Source: Variovorax boronicumulans
GTDB lineage: Bacteria > Pseudomonadota > Gammaproteobacteria > Burkholderiales > Burkholderiaceae_C
Direction: 5' to 3'
DNA length: 64,000 bases
Assembly (NCBI RefSeq): GCF_030812215.1
Contig: NZ_JAUSSG010000002.1
Coordinates: forward strand, 124,001 to 188,000
Of the stretch, positions 29,943 to 41,098 are shown piece after piece. Both the position numbers and the translations under genes were made by a program. The stretch's first letter is position 1, and each line of letters starts with the position of its first letter. The notes under the pieces are model-generated. The model was not told the origin of the DNA. It searched no databases and saw only the letters and a list, made by a program, of their open reading frames with translations.

Positions 29943-31112
29943 TCAAAGGGCGGCATCGTGCAATTCAGTGTCGTCCGCAGGGGTCATCGTATCGGCTGCG
30001 GAGCCCGATTGCCGCGCCAGTTCGGCACGCAGCAACGGCACGCCCTCGCCGCTTCTGGCACTGAGAAAGATGCGGGGAACCTGAACGCCGTCGATTTCCA
30101 TCTCGTCATGCAGATGCAGCGGACGTTGCGTGCTTTCAAGAGCATCGAGCTTGTTGAACACCAACAGTTGCGGAACGGCGTCCGCGCCGATCTCGCGCAG
30201 GACGCTCTGCACCTCGGCCATCTGCTCGGGGTAATGGGGGTTGGAGGCATCGATCACATGCAGCAGCAGATCGGCATCGACCGCCTCCTGCAAGGTGGCC
30301 TTGAACGCATCGACAAGACCGTGCGGCAGGTCGCGGATGAATCCGACGGTGTCGGAGATCGACACCTGGCGCTTCGCATCGCCGAGGTAGAGGTTGCGGG
30401 TGGTCGTGTCGAGCGTCGCGAAGAGCTGGTCGGCCGCGTAGGCGCGTGCCTTCACGAGCGCATTGAAGAGCGACGACTTGCCCGCGTTGGTGTAGCCCAC
30501 GAGCGAGATGTTGAAGGTCTCGCGGCGCTCCCGCTGCCTGCGTTGCGTGCCGCGCTGCTTCTGCACCTTGGCCAGACGCTCACGCGTGCGCTTGATTGAC
30601 TCGCTGATCATCCGGCGGTCGAGCTCGATCTGCTTCTCACCGGGGCCGCCGCGCACGCCTGCACCGCCGGTCTGGCGCTCCAGGTGGGACCAGCGGCGAA
30701 CCAGCCGCGTGCTGAGGTACTGCAGGCGAGCGAGCTCCACCTGCAGCTTGCCTTCATGCGAACGCGCGCGCTGGGCGAAGATTTCGAGAATGAGGAAAGT
30801 GCGGTCGTAGACAGCGACGTCGAGCTGGCGCTCGAGATTGCGCTGCTGTGCCGGGCTCAAGGACTGGTCGAAGATGACTTCGCTCGCCTGGTGCATGGCG
30901 GCGAGTTCCTTGATCTCGTCGGCCTTGCCACTGCCCACGAACAACGCCGCATCGGGCGCCTTGCGTTTACAGGTGAGTCGGGCGACAGGCGTGAGGCCCG
31001 CGGTCTGCGCGAGCAGGCCGAGTTCCTCGAGTTCGCTGTCGAAATGGGGCAGCCCAAAGTCGACGCCGACGAGAACGGCGGCGCCTTCCTGGCGGTGGAT
31101 CAGTTCAGACAA
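29943..31112 (-). CDS. hflX: Ribosome-associated GTPase HflX
   Basis: 389 residues. The N-terminal HflX domain with glycine-rich RQTGGAGVRGGPGEKQ is followed by the G domain: GYTNAGKSS (P-loop), DTVGFIRDLP, NKLD and SARSGEG. HflX splits stalled or heat-damaged 70S ribosomes. No ATG is available: the frame opens with TTG at 31112, three codons after an in-frame stop. It lies between hfq and hflK, as in most proteobacteria. Confidence 0.95.
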   Translation of the reverse strand: MSELIHRQEGAAVLVGVDFGLPHFDSELEELGLLAQTAGLTPVARLTCKRKAPDAALFVGSGKADEIKELAAMHQASEVIFDQSLSPAQQRNLERQLDVAVYDRTFLILEIFAQRARSHEGKLQVELARLQYLSTRLVRRWSHLERQTGGAGVRGGPGEKQIELDRRMISESIKRTRERLAKVQKQRGTQRRQRERRETFNISLVGYTNAGKSSLFNALVKARAYAADQLFATLDTTTRNLYLGDAKRQVSISDTVGFIRDLPHGLVDAFKATLQEAVDADLLLHVIDASNPHYPEQMAEVQSVLREIGADAVPQLLVFNKLDALESTQRPLHLHDEMEIDGVQVPRIFLSARSGEGVPLLRAELARQSGSAADTMTPADDTELHDAAL

Positions 31113-31169
31113 GCGGAATCAGAAAATGGAAAAAGCGCGACGGAGGGGGCTCCGCCGCGCTCCGCGCGA

Positions 31170-31415
31170 TCAGGCTGCGGCGTCGTCGTTCTCGGCAGCC
31201 GAGAAGTTGACGGCACGACCCGGCACGATGGTGGAAATGGCGTGCTTGTAGACCATTTGCGTCACTGTGTTGCGGAGCAGCACGACGTATTGGTCAAAAG
31301 ACTCGATCTGGCCCTGCAGCTTGATACCGTTCACCAAATAAATGGAGACCGGCACATGCTCGCGACGCAGGGTGTTCAGAAACGGGTCTTGCAGAAGTTG
31401 CCCTTTATTGCTCAC
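31170..31415 (-). CDS. hfq: RNA chaperone Hfq
   Basis: 81 residues, Sm-like hexameric chaperone that pairs small RNAs with mRNAs. The proximal-face residues are intact: Gln9 in LLQDPFLN and the Tyr-Lys-His triad 56-58 in MVYKHAIS. The C-terminal tail is very short and acidic (ENDDAAA). Translation starts at GTG 31415 behind CGGAG. The 170-base gap to der must hold its promoter, and contains a TTGAGAA/TTCTCAA hairpin at about 31500. Confidence 0.97.
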   Translation of the reverse strand: MSNKGQLLQDPFLNTLRREHVPVSIYLVNGIKLQGQIESFDQYVVLLRNTVTQMVYKHAISTIVPGRAVNFSAAENDDAAA

Positions 31416-31589
31416 GATATTCTCCGTGTTCAAGAGTAGTTGTTGGAGAGATGACCTTAACACAGGGTTTCTGCGCTGCAGCAATCGGAGTCAAAAGCCT
31501 TGAGAAAATAACGGTTCTCAAAAGACGGAACTTCCGTTCCAGCTGCAACTCATCGGCTGCCATCGGCGGCCAAGCATCCCGAACGCAAT

Positions 31590-32933
31590 TCAGCTGTCCT
31601 TGTCCGCAAAGGGATTTTGCGAGCTTTTGAACTGGATCCGCAAGGGTGTGCCCACCAAGTCGAATTCCTTGCGGAAGCGCCCTTCCAGGAATCGCTTGTA
31701 CGCGTCGGTCACGTGCTCCAGGGAATTGCCGTGAATGATGATCACCGGCGGATTCATGCCGCCCTGGTGCGCATACCGAAGCTTGGGCCGGAACATGCCG
31801 CCGCGCTGGGGCGCCTGGAATTGCACCGCTTCCAGCAAGAGCCGGGTCAATACCGGCGTCGACATTTTTCGCGTCGCCGACTTGTGGGCCTGCGCAATGG
31901 CTTGCCACACCGGACCCAGCCCCTGGCGCTTGATGGCCGAGATGAAATGCAATGACGCGAATTTCAGGAACGGCAGCCGGGTCTCGATCTGCCGTTGGAT
32001 CTGCTCGCGCTGGTAGCTGTCGACCGCGTCCCACTTGTTGATGGCGATCACCACCGCGCGGCCGCTTTCGAGGATGTAGCCCGCAATGTGCGCGTCCTGA
32101 TCGGTCACGCCCTGCGTGGCATCGAGCAGCAGCAGCACGACGTTGGCGGACTCGATGGCCTGCAGCGTCTTGACCACCGAGAACTTCTCGATCGCCTCGA
32201 ACACCTTGCCCTTGCGGCGCAGGCCTGCGGTGTCGATCAACTCGAAACGCTGGCCGTTGCGCTCGAACGGCACCGAGATGGCGTCGCGCGTGGTGCCCGG
32301 CATGTCGAAGGCCACCAGGCGCTCTTCGCCGAGCCAGGTGTTGATGAGCGTGGACTTGCCGACGTTGGGCCGTCCAGCCACCGCCAGCTTGATGGGCTTG
32401 TTGACGTCGTCTTCGTCGGTCTCGTCGTCCGGGTCCGGCAGGTTCAGCGGCTCAAGGGCCAGTTCGACCAGGTCGCGCATGCCCTGCCCGTGCGCAGCGG
32501 ACACACCGTGCACGTCGCCAAAGCCCAGTTCGTAGAAGTCGACAAGCTTGGTGCCGTCGTGCATGCCTTCGGCCTTGTTGGCCGCCAGCACGCAGGGCTT
32601 GCCCAACCGGCGCAGTTCGTTGGCGATGTCGTGGTCTTGTGCCGAGAGGCCTTCGCGGGCATCGACCACGAAGATCACCACATCGGCCTCGGCCACGGCC
32701 TGTCGCGTCTGCTTGGCCATTTCCTTGTAGATGCCGCTGCCGGCATCAGGCTCGAAGCCGCCGGTGTCGATCACGATGAACTCGTGCTTGCCCAGGCGGC
32801 CATTGCCGTAGTGGCGGTCGCGCGTGAGGCCAGCGTAGTCGGCGACGATGGCGTCGCGCGTCTGGGTCAGGCGGTTGAAGAGCGTCGACTTGCCGACGTT
32901 GGGACGGCCGACCAGGGCCACGACCGGCTTCAT
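31590..32933 (-). CDS. der: Ribosome biogenesis GTPase Der (EngA)
   Basis: 447 residues with two tandem G domains, each with GRPNVGKST (about residues 9-16 and 187-195), DTGGFE / [10 protein letters not shown] switch regions and NKxE/NKWD specificity motifs, plus a C-terminal KH-like domain. It is essential for 50S subunit maturation. A 60-base gap separates it from bamB. The bamB-der pair is conserved in proteobacteria. Confidence 0.97.
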   Translation of the reverse strand: MKPVVALVGRPNVGKSTLFNRLTQTRDAIVADYAGLTRDRHYGNGRLGKHEFIVIDTGGFEPDAGSGIYKEMAKQTRQAVAEADVVIFVVDAREGLSAQDHDIANELRRLGKPCVLAANKAEGMHDGTKLVDFYELGFGDVHGVSAAHGQGMRDLVELALEPLNLPDPDDETDEDDVNKPIKLAVAGRPNVGKSTLINTWLGEERLVAFDMPGTTRDAISVPFERNGQRFELIDTAGLRRKGKVFEAIEKFSVVKTLQAIESANVVLLLLDATQGVTDQDAHIAGYILESGRAVVIAINKWDAVDSYQREQIQRQIETRLPFLKFASLHFISAIKRQGLGPVWQAIAQAHKSATRKMSTPVLTRLLLEAVQFQAPQRGGMFRPKLRYAHQGGMNPPVIIIHGNSLEHVTDAYKRFLEGRFRKEFDLVGTPLRIQFKSSQNPFADKDS

Positions 32934-32993
32934 GGCCGGCCTTTCGATGGCGCGGTTTTCATGGTCGGGCCTTGAGAGTTGGAAAAGAAGAAA

Positions 32994-34136
32994 TTAGTCA
33001 GGGCGATAGCCAAACACGCCGCCCTTGGCAGTCACGACCACGACCGTGTTGCCGGCCAGGACCGGCGCAACGGTGATGGCGGAGCCATCGGGCGTGACAC
33101 GATTGAGCAGCGCGCCGTCTTCGCGCGAAACGAAATGCAGCGAGCCGGTGTCCTCGCCGATGATCAGCGAGCGACCCACCGCGAGCGGCGAGGTCAGTAC
33201 ACGGTTCTTGAAGCGGGTCATTTGCCAGGCGCGCTCGCCGTCGCCGCGGCGCCAGGCCGTGACGCTGCCATCGGATTCGGTGCCGTAGACAAAGCCTTCG
33301 TCACCGGTGACGCCATCCGCACCCGAGGCGGGCTTGCTCCAGACCAGCGCACCGCGCTGCGTCTCGACGCAACCGACGCTGGCGTAGTAGGCCCGCGCGC
33401 AAACGCTGTCCCCGAAGCGGCTCACGCTGCCGGTCAGGTCGACCAGGCGCTCCACGTCGTTGGTGCCGCGCGGCGCCGCGATGGGCGACTCCCAGCGCGA
33501 GGTGCCATTGGCCGGGTTGATGCCGACCAGCCGGCCGCCGATGCCCGCGACCAAGGTGTCGCCCACGGCGATCAGCACGCCCGACTTGCGCAGCACGAGG
33601 TTTTCACCGGGGCGCTGCTGCAGCCAGAGGCGGCGGCCGCTCTGGCCATCCCAGGCGCTGATGCTGCGGTCGGCGGTCTGCACGAACACGCGGCGGCCTG
33701 CGACCAACGGTGCGGTGAAGGCCTGCGCCGCCAGCTTCTGCTTCCACAGGACCTTGCCGCCTTCGATGGCGACGAGCTCGTTGTTGGTGGTGACGACCGC
33801 AGCCATCGAGCCGTCGCTGCCGACGCCTGCCGCCAGCGTCGCGCCAGCGCTTGCACGCCAGGTTTCACGGCCGGCACGGGCATCGATGGCCACCACGGTG
33901 CCGTCGTTGCCGGCCACGGTCACGATGTCGCCGCTGACGTCGGCGGTGAGCGGGAAGCTCACTTCCGGAATCTTCACGCTCCAGGCCTGGCGCACGCCGA
34001 GCAAGGCGGGGTTGGCAGGCAGCTCGGCCGGCTTCGGCTTGCTGGTGCCGGAACAGGCGGCCAGCAGCGCTACCAGAACAAGAGCGGAACCTGCGCGCAG
34101 GGCGCCCGATTCAGACATGAGACGCTTGAAATTCAT
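32994..34136 (-). CDS. bamB: Outer membrane assembly lipoprotein BamB
   Basis: 380 residues. A signal peptide with lipobox LLAACSG is followed by an eight-bladed PQQ-like beta-propeller with repeated WxxxxG-type blade ends. It assists BamA in inserting beta-barrel proteins. The start at 34136 was chosen because the signal peptide begins there. The frame extends to 34208 over the end of yfgM. The gap to yfgM is only 7 bases. Confidence 0.95.
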   Translation of the reverse strand: MNFKRLMSESGALRAGSALVLVALLAACSGTSKPKPAELPANPALLGVRQAWSVKIPEVSFPLTADVSGDIVTVAGNDGTVVAIDARAGRETWRASAGATLAAGVGSDGSMAAVVTTNNELVAIEGGKVLWKQKLAAQAFTAPLVAGRRVFVQTADRSISAWDGQSGRRLWLQQRPGENLVLRKSGVLIAVGDTLVAGIGGRLVGINPANGTSRWESPIAAPRGTNDVERLVDLTGSVSRFGDSVCARAYYASVGCVETQRGALVWSKPASGADGVTGDEGFVYGTESDGSVTAWRRGDGERAWQMTRFKNRVLTSPLAVGRSLIIGEDTGSLHFVSREDGALLNRVTPDGSAITVAPVLAGNTVVVVTAKGGVFGYRPD

Positions 34137-34143
34137 GATGCGA

Positions 34144-34836
34144 TCAGGGAGTTTTGGGGGCTGCAGGTGTGACAGTGATGGTTGGCGCCAGGCTCTTCGG
34201 GTCGACACCGACCGCGTTCAGCTTGATCTCCACCAGGCGGCGGTAATCGGAGGTTGCGCCAAGGCCTGTCCAGGCCTTGCGGTACTCGGCCTGCGCCAGG
34301 TCGCGCTTGCCCTGTGCCATGTAGATGTCGCCCTTGCGGTCGGCCACCAGTGGTTCGAACTCCTTGGGCACGTTGCCGTCGAGTTGCTTCAAGGCTTCGT
34401 CGTACGACTTGCCGTCGAGCAGCTCGGCCGCGAGCCGCAGCTTCGCAATGGCCTGGTAGCCCGGATCGACGGCGCTCTGCGCCACCCAGCCCAGCGCGGC
34501 ACGCGATTCCTCGACCTTGCCCTTTTCGTACAGCGTCTTGGCGGCCAGGAGGCCTGCCTGCTGCGCATAAGCGGTGCCGGCGAAGCGTTCCTTCATGTCG
34601 CCCAGCACACGCTGGATGCGCTCGACGTCGCCGGACTGCGTGCTGCGCTCGACCTCGTCGTAAAGGGCCGCGGCCTGGGCTGCCTTGTTGCGCTGGAAGT
34701 ACTGCCAGCCGTTCCAGGCCACGAAGGCGCCGGCGACAAGCAGCACGACCCAGGTGATCAGGGTGCCGTAGGTATTCCAGAAATGCTTGAGCTGGTCGAG
34801 CTGTTCCTGTTCTTCAAGGTCGAGATGGGTTGCCAT
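34144..34836 (-). CDS. yfgM: YfgM-like ancillary SecYEG translocon protein
   Basis: 230 residues: one N-terminal membrane helix (about 25-42), then a periplasmic TPR-like helical domain (UPF0070) and a Pro/Thr tail. E. coli YfgM associates with SecYEG and the chaperone PpiD. The order hisS-yfgM-bamB-der is conserved. Confidence 0.93.
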   Translation of the reverse strand: MATHLDLEEQEQLDQLKHFWNTYGTLITWVVLLVAGAFVAWNGWQYFQRNKAAQAAALYDEVERSTQSGDVERIQRVLGDMKERFAGTAYAQQAGLLAAKTLYEKGKVEESRAALGWVAQSAVDPGYQAIAKLRLAAELLDGKSYDEALKQLDGNVPKEFEPLVADRKGDIYMAQGKRDLAQAEYRKAWTGLGATSDYRRLVEIKLNAVGVDPKSLAPTITVTPAAPKTP

Positions 34837-34915
34837 GCGCTGTCAGTGGTTGGAAGGACTCGAAAGCCGTAGTGCGCCGGGTTGCGCGCCCTGTGCCTCC
34901 ATGAGGCTTAAGGAT

Positions 34916-36253
34916 TCAGGAACGGTCCGATGATTCCCCGGGAGCCGGCAATTGTAGGGTGGCCGCCCAAGCGGCCACATCCGCAAGCGAACGGGCCACT
35001 TGAGAGCCGCTGCCGTCGCGCAGGGATTTCACCGTGACTTCGCCGCGGGCAAGCTCATCCTCGCCGAAGACCAGCGCAAAGCGTGCTCCGCTCGCATCGG
35101 CTTTTTTGAACTGGGCCTTCATGTTGCCCCCGCCCGCGTGCTGCACCACGGCGACGCCGGCCGCGCGCAATTTCTCCAGCACCACCATCGCCTGCGGCAG
35201 CACCGCAGCCGAAGGCACGATGGCGTACGCAGCGGGCGCCGTGCCTGGCACCGGCAGGCCGAGTTCCTGGATCAAGAGCAGCAGACGCTCGATGCCGAGG
35301 CCGAAGCCCACCGCCGGCGCGGGCTTGCCGCCCATCTGGCCGATCAGGCCGTCATAGCGCCCTCCTCCGCAGACCGTACCTTGCGATCCGAGCTGGTCGG
35401 TGACCCATTCGAATACGGTCAGGTTGTAGTAGTCCATGCCACGCACCAAGCGAGGGTTGACGCGGTAGGCAAGGCCGGCTGCATCGAGAACCGCGCGCAC
35501 CGCATCGAAGTGAGCACGCGATTCCTCGCCAAGAAAATCCATCAGCTGGGGCGCAGCCTCGACCATCGCCTGCATGGCGGGGTTCTTCGTGTCGAGGATG
35601 CGCAGCGGATTGCTGTGCAGACGGCGCTGTGCATCGGCATCGAGCAGCCCGGCATGCGCCTCGAAGTGGCGGATCAGCGCCTCGCGGTGGGCCTGGCGCT
35701 CAGCCGGCTGGCCGAGACTGTTGATCTCGAGCCGCACGTGCTGGCCCTCGAGGAGGCCGAGTTCGCGCCACAGCGCGCGCACCATGAGGATCAGTTCGGC
35801 GTCCACATCGGGCCCGGCAAAGCCCAGCGCCTCGACGTCGAGTTGGTGGAACTGGCGGTAGCGGCCCTTCTGCGGGCGCTCGTGCCGGAACATCGGGCCC
35901 ATCGTCCATAGGCGCAGCGGGCCGTTGTAGAGCGCGTTGTGCTCGACCATGGCCCGCACGATGCCGGCGGTGGCCTCGGGGCGCAGCGTCAACTTGTCAC
36001 CGTTCATCGAGTCGGTGAAGGAGTACATCTCCTTCTCGACGATGTCGGTCACCTCGCCCAGCCCGCGTACGAAGAGCGCAGTCGGCTCGACCACCGGGGT
36101 CAGCATGTACTGGTAGCCATAACGGGCCAGCAGCCTGCGCACCGTTTGCTCGAACCACGACCACAAGGCCGAATCGGGCAAGCGGTCGGTGCGCGGCACG
36201 CTCGCCGGCAATATGTCGTTCATGCCTTTGACGGCATTGATCTTGTCAGCCAT
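34916..36253 (-). CDS. hisS: Histidyl-tRNA synthetase
   Basis: 445 residues, class II synthetase: motif 2 in [16 protein letters not shown], histidine motifs [15 protein letters not shown], motif 3 in [14 protein letters not shown], and a C-terminal anticodon-binding domain. It charges tRNA-His. It follows ispG by 12 bases on the same strand. Confidence 0.97.
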   Translation of the reverse strand: MADKINAVKGMNDILPASVPRTDRLPDSALWSWFEQTVRRLLARYGYQYMLTPVVEPTALFVRGLGEVTDIVEKEMYSFTDSMNGDKLTLRPEATAGIVRAMVEHNALYNGPLRLWTMGPMFRHERPQKGRYRQFHQLDVEALGFAGPDVDAELILMVRALWRELGLLEGQHVRLEINSLGQPAERQAHREALIRHFEAHAGLLDADAQRRLHSNPLRILDTKNPAMQAMVEAAPQLMDFLGEESRAHFDAVRAVLDAAGLAYRVNPRLVRGMDYYNLTVFEWVTDQLGSQGTVCGGGRYDGLIGQMGGKPAPAVGFGLGIERLLLLIQELGLPVPGTAPAAYAIVPSAAVLPQAMVVLEKLRAAGVAVVQHAGGGNMKAQFKKADASGARFALVFGEDELARGEVTVKSLRDGSGSQVARSLADVAAWAATLQLPAPGESSDRS

Positions 36254-36265
36254 GGGAGAAAGTGG

Positions 36266-37546
36266 TCAGGCGACGTCGGCAGCCTGGGGCTGGCCGAAGC
36301 GCTTTTCGATGTAGGTTTCGACGAGCTGGTGGAACTCGTTGGCGATATTGTCGCCGCGCAGCGTGAGGGCCTTTTCGCCGTCGATGAAGACCGGCGCGGC
36401 AGGCGCCTCGCCGGTGCCGGGCAGGCTGATGCCGATGTCGGCGTGCTTGCTCTCGCCGGGGCCGTTGACGATACAGCCCATGACGGCCACCTTCATCGTC
36501 TCGACACCCGGATATTTCTTGCGCCAGACCGGCATCTGCAAGCGCAGGTAATCGTCGATCTGCTTGGCCAGTTCCTGGAAGGTGGTGCTCGTGGTGCGGC
36601 CGCAGCCGGGACAGGCCGTGACGCTGGGCACGAACACGCGCAGGCCCAGGGCCTGGAGGATTTCGTTGGCGATCAGCACTTCCTGCGTGCGCGACTCGCC
36701 CGGTTGCGGCGTGAGCGACACACGAATCGTGTCGCCGATGCCCTCCTGCAGCAGGATCGACAGCGCCGTGGCCGACGCCACCGTGCCCTTGGTGCCCATG
36801 CCGGCTTCGGTCAAGCCCAGGTGCAGCGGGTTGTCGCAGCGCTTCGCAAGTTCGCGGTAGACCGAGATCAGGTCCTGCACGCCGCTCACCTTGCACGACA
36901 GGATGACCTGGTTGCCGGCCATGCCCATCGATTCGGCGAGCTTGGCGGATTCGATGGCCGAGGTGATCAGCGCCTCGTACATCACCTGCTTGGCATCCCA
37001 GGGCTCGGCGCGCTGGCTGTTCGTGTCCATCAAGCTGGCGAGCAGTTCCTGGTCGAGACTGCCCCAGTTCACGCCGATGCGCACCGGCTTGTTCCAGCGC
37101 ATCGCGGCGTCGATCATCTGGCCGAACTGCTTGTCCTTCTTGTCGCCCTTGCCCACGTTGCCGGGGTTGATGCGGTACTTGCTCAGCGCCTCGGCGCAGG
37201 CCGGATAGTCGGTGAGCAGGCGGTGGCCGTTGTAGTGGAAGTCGCCGATCAGCGGCACGTCGATGCCCATGCGGTCGAGCTGCTCGCGGATGTATGGCAC
37301 CTGGGCCGCGGCCTCGGGCGTGTTGACCGTGATGCGGACCATCTCGGAGCCCGCAATGGCGAGTTCCTTGACCTGGATCGCGGTGCCGATGGCATCGACC
37401 GTGTCGGTGTTGGTCATCGACTGCACGCGCACCGGCGCATCGCCGCCCACCGTGACGACACGCGGGCCCCAGACCACGCTGGCCTGACGGGAGCGGCGGG
37501 CCTTGGGCGCCGCCGATTCAATGGGTTGGGGTGTGCAATCGGTCAC
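36266..37546 (-). CDS. ispG: 4-hydroxy-3-methylbut-2-enyl-diphosphate synthase IspG
   Basis: 426 residues. The TIM-barrel domain (VQSMTNTDT) is followed by a [4Fe-4S] domain with CPGCGRT and GCIVNGPGE. It acts in the penultimate step of the MEP isoprenoid pathway. A GTG start at 37546 overlaps the TGA of the upstream rodZ-like gene (GTGA), with GAGGTGAAA as ribosome-binding site. Translational coupling is likely. A longer frame to 37753 is antisense noise. Confidence 0.96.
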   Translation of the reverse strand: MTDCTPQPIESAAPKARRSRQASVVWGPRVVTVGGDAPVRVQSMTNTDTVDAIGTAIQVKELAIAGSEMVRITVNTPEAAAQVPYIREQLDRMGIDVPLIGDFHYNGHRLLTDYPACAEALSKYRINPGNVGKGDKKDKQFGQMIDAAMRWNKPVRIGVNWGSLDQELLASLMDTNSQRAEPWDAKQVMYEALITSAIESAKLAESMGMAGNQVILSCKVSGVQDLISVYRELAKRCDNPLHLGLTEAGMGTKGTVASATALSILLQEGIGDTIRVSLTPQPGESRTQEVLIANEILQALGLRVFVPSVTACPGCGRTTSTTFQELAKQIDDYLRLQMPVWRKKYPGVETMKVAVMGCIVNGPGESKHADIGISLPGTGEAPAAPVFIDGEKALTLRGDNIANEFHQLVETYIEKRFGQPQAADVA

Positions 37547-38493
37547 GATTTCACCTCGAAGCGCGCTACGCCGCCACCGCGGGTAACGGGCTTCAGATCG
37601 TAGGGCTTGCCGCTGACCTGCACATCCACGGCCGAGGCACGCCCCACCACCACCGAGAGCGGCAACGTGCCGGACAGGCCGACGGTCTCGCCGGCCTGGA
37701 GACTGCGACGCAGCAACTGCTTGCCGCCCGCTTCGGTCACGGTGATCCAGCACTCTTCGCGTGCCACGAAAACCAGTTGCTGGCTGCTGCTGACAGGAGA
37801 TGCCGCTGCGGCAGGCGCGACGGCTGCAGGGGCGGCGGGATTCGCATTGGCAGCCGCGGCGGGCGCGTCGCCTGCCGGCCCTGTGGGCGCAACCGCTTGC
37901 ACGGGAACGTTTTCAGCCACAACACCCGGCGTGCCCAGGTTCGATCCGGCTGCAGGCGCCTCCCCCATCGAAGCCGCATCAGGCGCGCTGCGCGACGTGA
38001 GACGCGACACCGAGGCGTCGATCTGGTCAAAGACCGACTGCGGCAGCCAGAACAGCGCGCCTGCGCCGATCAGCAGCAGCACGACCACCATCAGCAGAGG
38101 CCGCGACGGCAGCACACTGGAGCGTCCGCCGTTCCAGCGCGGCGTGCCGGAGACGATATTGGTCTTCAGGGTGCGGTCGGCCACGGCCAGCGCCCTGTGC
38201 TGGGTGCTCGGCAGCTTGGCGAGCACGGGCGCCGGGTCGATGCGCAGGGCCCGGCAAACGCTGCTGGCCAGGGCGCGTGCGAAGACCGGGTCGGGCAGCG
38301 AATCGATGTCGTCCGCCTCGAGCGCCGCGAGCTTCTGCGGCGGCACCTTGAGTGCGGCCGCGACCATTTCGATGTGCAGTCCGTGCGCCTCGCGCGCTTC
38401 GCGCAGCAGGTCGCCGGCCGTCTTTTGCGTGATGTCGCCTTCCTCGAGCGGCAGTGCCGCGGAAGTGCCGAACTCCGAAACCCGTTCAGTCAT
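37543..38493 (-). CDS. rodZ: RodZ-like helix-turn-helix membrane protein
   Basis: 316 residues. The cytoplasmic HTH_25 domain (about 25-100: [21 protein letters not shown]) is followed by a basic linker and a membrane helix (about 153-172). A long Ala/Pro linker and a periplasmic DUF4115 domain complete the protein ([22 protein letters not shown]). RodZ tethers MreB and sets cell shape. The start at 38493 overlaps the end of pilW by 8 bases. Confidence 0.9.
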   Translation of the reverse strand: MTERVSEFGTSAALPLEEGDITQKTAGDLLREAREAHGLHIEMVAAALKVPPQKLAALEADDIDSLPDPVFARALASSVCRALRIDPAPVLAKLPSTQHRALAVADRTLKTNIVSGTPRWNGGRSSVLPSRPLLMVVVLLLIGAGALFWLPQSVFDQIDASVSRLTSRSAPDAASMGEAPAAGSNLGTPGVVAENVPVQAVAPTGPAGDAPAAAANANPAAPAAVAPAAAASPVSSSQQLVFVAREECWITVTEAGGKQLLRRSLQAGETVGLSGTLPLSVVVGRASAVDVQVSGKPYDLKPVTRGGGVARFEVKS

Positions 38494-39340
38494 TGAAATT
38501 CCCGCGCTCGTACGCTGATGCCTCCCGCGATTGAGGGAAGCGGCGTTGCAGTTGGCCTCCCAACTGCGCGATGGCCTCGCGGTTGTTGAGCTTCCGTTCG
38601 ATCTTGATGCCAAGCCACAGCGTCTCGGCACTGGCCGAGGGACTGTTGTTGACGCGGCGAATGTAGAACTGCGCGCGCTGCCACTCCTCGCGCTGCGCCA
38701 GCACCGACGCCAGGTTGAAGCCGACCACCGGATTGCCGGCGTCGATCTCGTAGGCCTGCATCAGGCTGCGCTCCGCCTGCGGACGCAGCCCGGCCTTGAG
38801 CTCGCAGACGCCCTGCGTCATGAGCGTCTTGGCACGGTCGGCGTAGCTGGGCACGGCGAGCGCTTCAGTGAACTGCTGCGCCGCGTCGCCAAAGCGGTTC
38901 TGCTGGCACAGGAGCCAGCCATAGTTGTGGCGGGTGTTGGGATCGCGCGGGTTGATGGCGATCGCGCGGCGGAAGCTGTCTTCGGCAAGACCGGCATCCT
39001 CCAGGCGCATGTAGACGAGGCCGCGCAGGTTGTAGGCGTCTGCGTAGTTGGGGTCGGCCACGAGCGCCTGCTTGATCTCGTCGAGCGCCACGGTGGTCTG
39101 GCCGTGCTCGAAGTAGCCAGCCGCCAGTTCCATGCGCAGGCGCGCGCGGCGCTGGCGGTTGGTCTCGTCGGACTCGGTGACGATCTCGGTGCCCTTGCCC
39201 GAGCTGGTGTCGGCCAAGCTGGTGGTTGTGGTCCGCGTGTTGACGCAGCCCGCGAGCAGAAACGCCACGGCGACACCGGCAAGGCTTGCAGCCAGCATGC
39301 GCTGCGTGCTCGCGGTGATCATCGGAAAGGCCTTGCTCAT
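38486..39340 (-). CDS. pilW: Type IV pilus biogenesis lipoprotein PilW/PilF
   Basis: 284 residues. A signal peptide with lipobox LLAGC is followed by about six TPR repeats (ADAYNLRGLVYMRLEDAGLAEDSFRRAI). PilF/PilW pilotins help the PilQ secretin reach the outer membrane. AGGAG ten bases upstream supports 39340. It starts 4 bases after rlmN ends, and the rlmN-pilW-rodZ-ispG order is conserved in Burkholderiales. Confidence 0.9.
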   Translation of the reverse strand: MSKAFPMITASTQRMLAASLAGVAVAFLLAGCVNTRTTTTSLADTSSGKGTEIVTESDETNRQRRARLRMELAAGYFEHGQTTVALDEIKQALVADPNYADAYNLRGLVYMRLEDAGLAEDSFRRAIAINPRDPNTRHNYGWLLCQQNRFGDAAQQFTEALAVPSYADRAKTLMTQGVCELKAGLRPQAERSLMQAYEIDAGNPVVGFNLASVLAQREEWQRAQFYIRRVNNSPSASAETLWLGIKIERKLNNREAIAQLGGQLQRRFPQSREASAYERGNFND

Positions 39341-39344
39341 CGGT

Positions 39345-40499
39345 TCAATGCTCCTGGGAGACGGTGGGTGCCTTGCGCTTCGGGTGCAAGACAACGGGAC
39401 GTTCGGTTGCACGGCGTTGGGCCATGCGCTCGGCGGCGCGGGTGCGGTCCTTGACGTCGCCGGCGAGTTGCCCGCAGGCGGCATCGATGTCGTCGCCGCG
39501 CGTCTTGCGCACGGTGGTCACGAGGCCCGCCTCGCTCAGAGTCCGGGCGAATGCCAGCACGCGCGGCTGCGGCGAACGCAAGAGACCCGAGGCGGGAAAC
39601 GGATTGAACGGAATCAGGTTGAACTTGCACGAAACGTCGTGCTTGCGCACGAGCTCGACCAGCTGGCGCGCATGCTCGGGCTGGTCGTTCACGCCGTCGA
39701 GCATGCAGTACTCGAAGGTGATGAAGTCGCGCGGCGCATGTTCGAGGTAGCGCTTGCAGGCCTCGAGCAATTCGGCAATCGGGTACTTGCGGTTGAGCGG
39801 CACGAGGTCGTCGCGCAGTGCATCGTTGGGAGCGTGCAGCGAAACGGCCATGGCCACGGCGCAATCGGTGCCCAGGCGATCGATCATCGGCACGACGCCG
39901 GAGGTCGACACCGTGACGCGCCGGCGCGACAGGCCGTAGGCGTTGTCGTCGAGCATGGTGCGCAAGGCAGGCACCAGCGCGGTGTAGTTCTGCAGCGGCT
40001 CGCCCATGCCCATCATCACCACGTTGGAGATGACGCGATCATCGCGTTTCAGATGCTTGCGCAGAAAGTGTTCGGCAAACCAGAGCTGGGCAACGATTTC
40101 GCCCGTGCTGAGGTTGCGGCTGAAGCCCTGATGCCCGGTCGAGCAAAAGCGGCAACCGACGGCGCAGCCGGCCTGGGACGACACGCACAGCGTGCCGCGG
40201 TCGTCCTCGGGAATGAATACGGCTTCGACGGCATTGCCGTCGCCGACGTCGAACAGCCACTTGATCGTGCCGTCCTTGGATTCGTGCTGCGTGAGGACCG
40301 GCAAGGCCTCCACGCGCGCGGTGGTCGCGAGTTTCTCGCGCAGCGACTTGGCCAGATCGGTCATCTGGGTGAAGTCGCTGGCGCCACGCTGGTGGATCCA
40401 GCGGAACAGCTGCGTGGCGCGGAAACGCTTCTCGCCGAGTTTTTCGCAGAACGCGGCCAGCCCCTCGAGATCGAAGTCGAGCAGGTTGGCCGTGGTCAT
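39345..40499 (-). CDS. rlmN: Dual-specificity 23S rRNA/tRNA adenine C2-methyltransferase RlmN
   Basis: 384 residues. The radical SAM motif CAVGCRFC has cysteines at 112, 116 and 119. The GMGEPL and SLHAPND motifs and the C-terminal [12 protein letters not shown] cysteine used for methyl transfer are present. It methylates A2503 of 23S rRNA and A37 of some tRNAs. It lies between ndk and pilW. Confidence 0.96.
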   Translation of the reverse strand: MTTANLLDFDLEGLAAFCEKLGEKRFRATQLFRWIHQRGASDFTQMTDLAKSLREKLATTARVEALPVLTQHESKDGTIKWLFDVGDGNAVEAVFIPEDDRGTLCVSSQAGCAVGCRFCSTGHQGFSRNLSTGEIVAQLWFAEHFLRKHLKRDDRVISNVVMMGMGEPLQNYTALVPALRTMLDDNAYGLSRRRVTVSTSGVVPMIDRLGTDCAVAMAVSLHAPNDALRDDLVPLNRKYPIAELLEACKRYLEHAPRDFITFEYCMLDGVNDQPEHARQLVELVRKHDVSCKFNLIPFNPFPASGLLRSPQPRVLAFARTLSEAGLVTTVRKTRGDDIDAACGQLAGDVKDRTRAAERMAQRRATERPVVLHPKRKAPTVSQEH

Positions 40500-40520
40500 G
40501 GAATCGATCGGCAGACAGCC

Positions 40521-40946
40521 TCAGCGTGCGTAGACGTTGAGGCCGGCGAAGAAGAACGAGACTTCGTTCGCGGCGGTTTCAGGGGCGTCCGAACCGTGCA
40601 CGGCGTTGGCGTCGATGCTGTCGGCGAAGTCGGCGCGGATGGTGCCGGCGGCTGCCTTCTTGGGGTCGGTGGCGCCCATCAGGTCACGGTTCTTGGCGAT
40701 GGCGTTTTCGCCTTCGAGCACTTGCACGAACACGGGGCCCGAGATCATGAACTCGACCAGGTCCTTGAAGAAGGGACGCTCCTTGTGGACCGAGTAGAAC
40801 TGTTCGGCTTCGTTGCGCGACAGATGCACCAGCTTGGCGGCGACGATCTTGAGGCCGGCAGCTTCGAAGCGGGAAACGATCTTGCCGATGACGTTCTTGG
40901 CGACGGCGTCGGGCTTGATGATGGAAAGGGTACGTTCGATAGCCAT
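40521..40946 (-). CDS. ndk: Nucleoside diphosphate kinase
   Basis: 141 residues, full family length, with catalytic His117 in NAVHGSD and the KPDAV nucleotide motif. It balances NTP pools. The start at 40946 has AGGAAG upstream. The AT-rich 90 bases before it presumably hold the promoter of the ndk-to-purA array. The frame upstream to 40988 is not conserved. Confidence 0.97.
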   Translation of the reverse strand: MAIERTLSIIKPDAVAKNVIGKIVSRFEAAGLKIVAAKLVHLSRNEAEQFYSVHKERPFFKDLVEFMISGPVFVQVLEGENAIAKNRDLMGATDPKKAAAGTIRADFADSIDANAVHGSDAPETAANEVSFFFAGLNVYAR

Positions 40947-41040
40947 TGAAATGCTTCCTGCAGCTTTGATTTTGAAGTGTTTTGTCACAACTGCAACGAA
41001 TTTGTTTCGTCACGAGTCGACAAAGCCTCTGATTTTAACC

Positions 41041-41084
41041 GGCGCGGCCTTCGGGATTGGTGAAAACCCCGCGAAAGCCGCGCC
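41041..41084 (-). terminator. Long hairpin after rluB
   Basis: GGCGCGGC (41041-41048) and GCCGCGCC (41077-41084) are perfect outer arms, with partial inner pairing of TTCGGG and CCCGCGAA. It begins 15 bases after the rluB stop in the direction of transcription. No clear T-run follows, so termination is only suspected. Confidence 0.4.
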
Positions 41085-41098
41085 GTGACGGCTGGCTT

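Noticed and set aside
39132..40949. A 605-codon plus-strand open frame
   Set aside because: Antisense to pilW, rlmN and ndk, all of which show complete family motifs.
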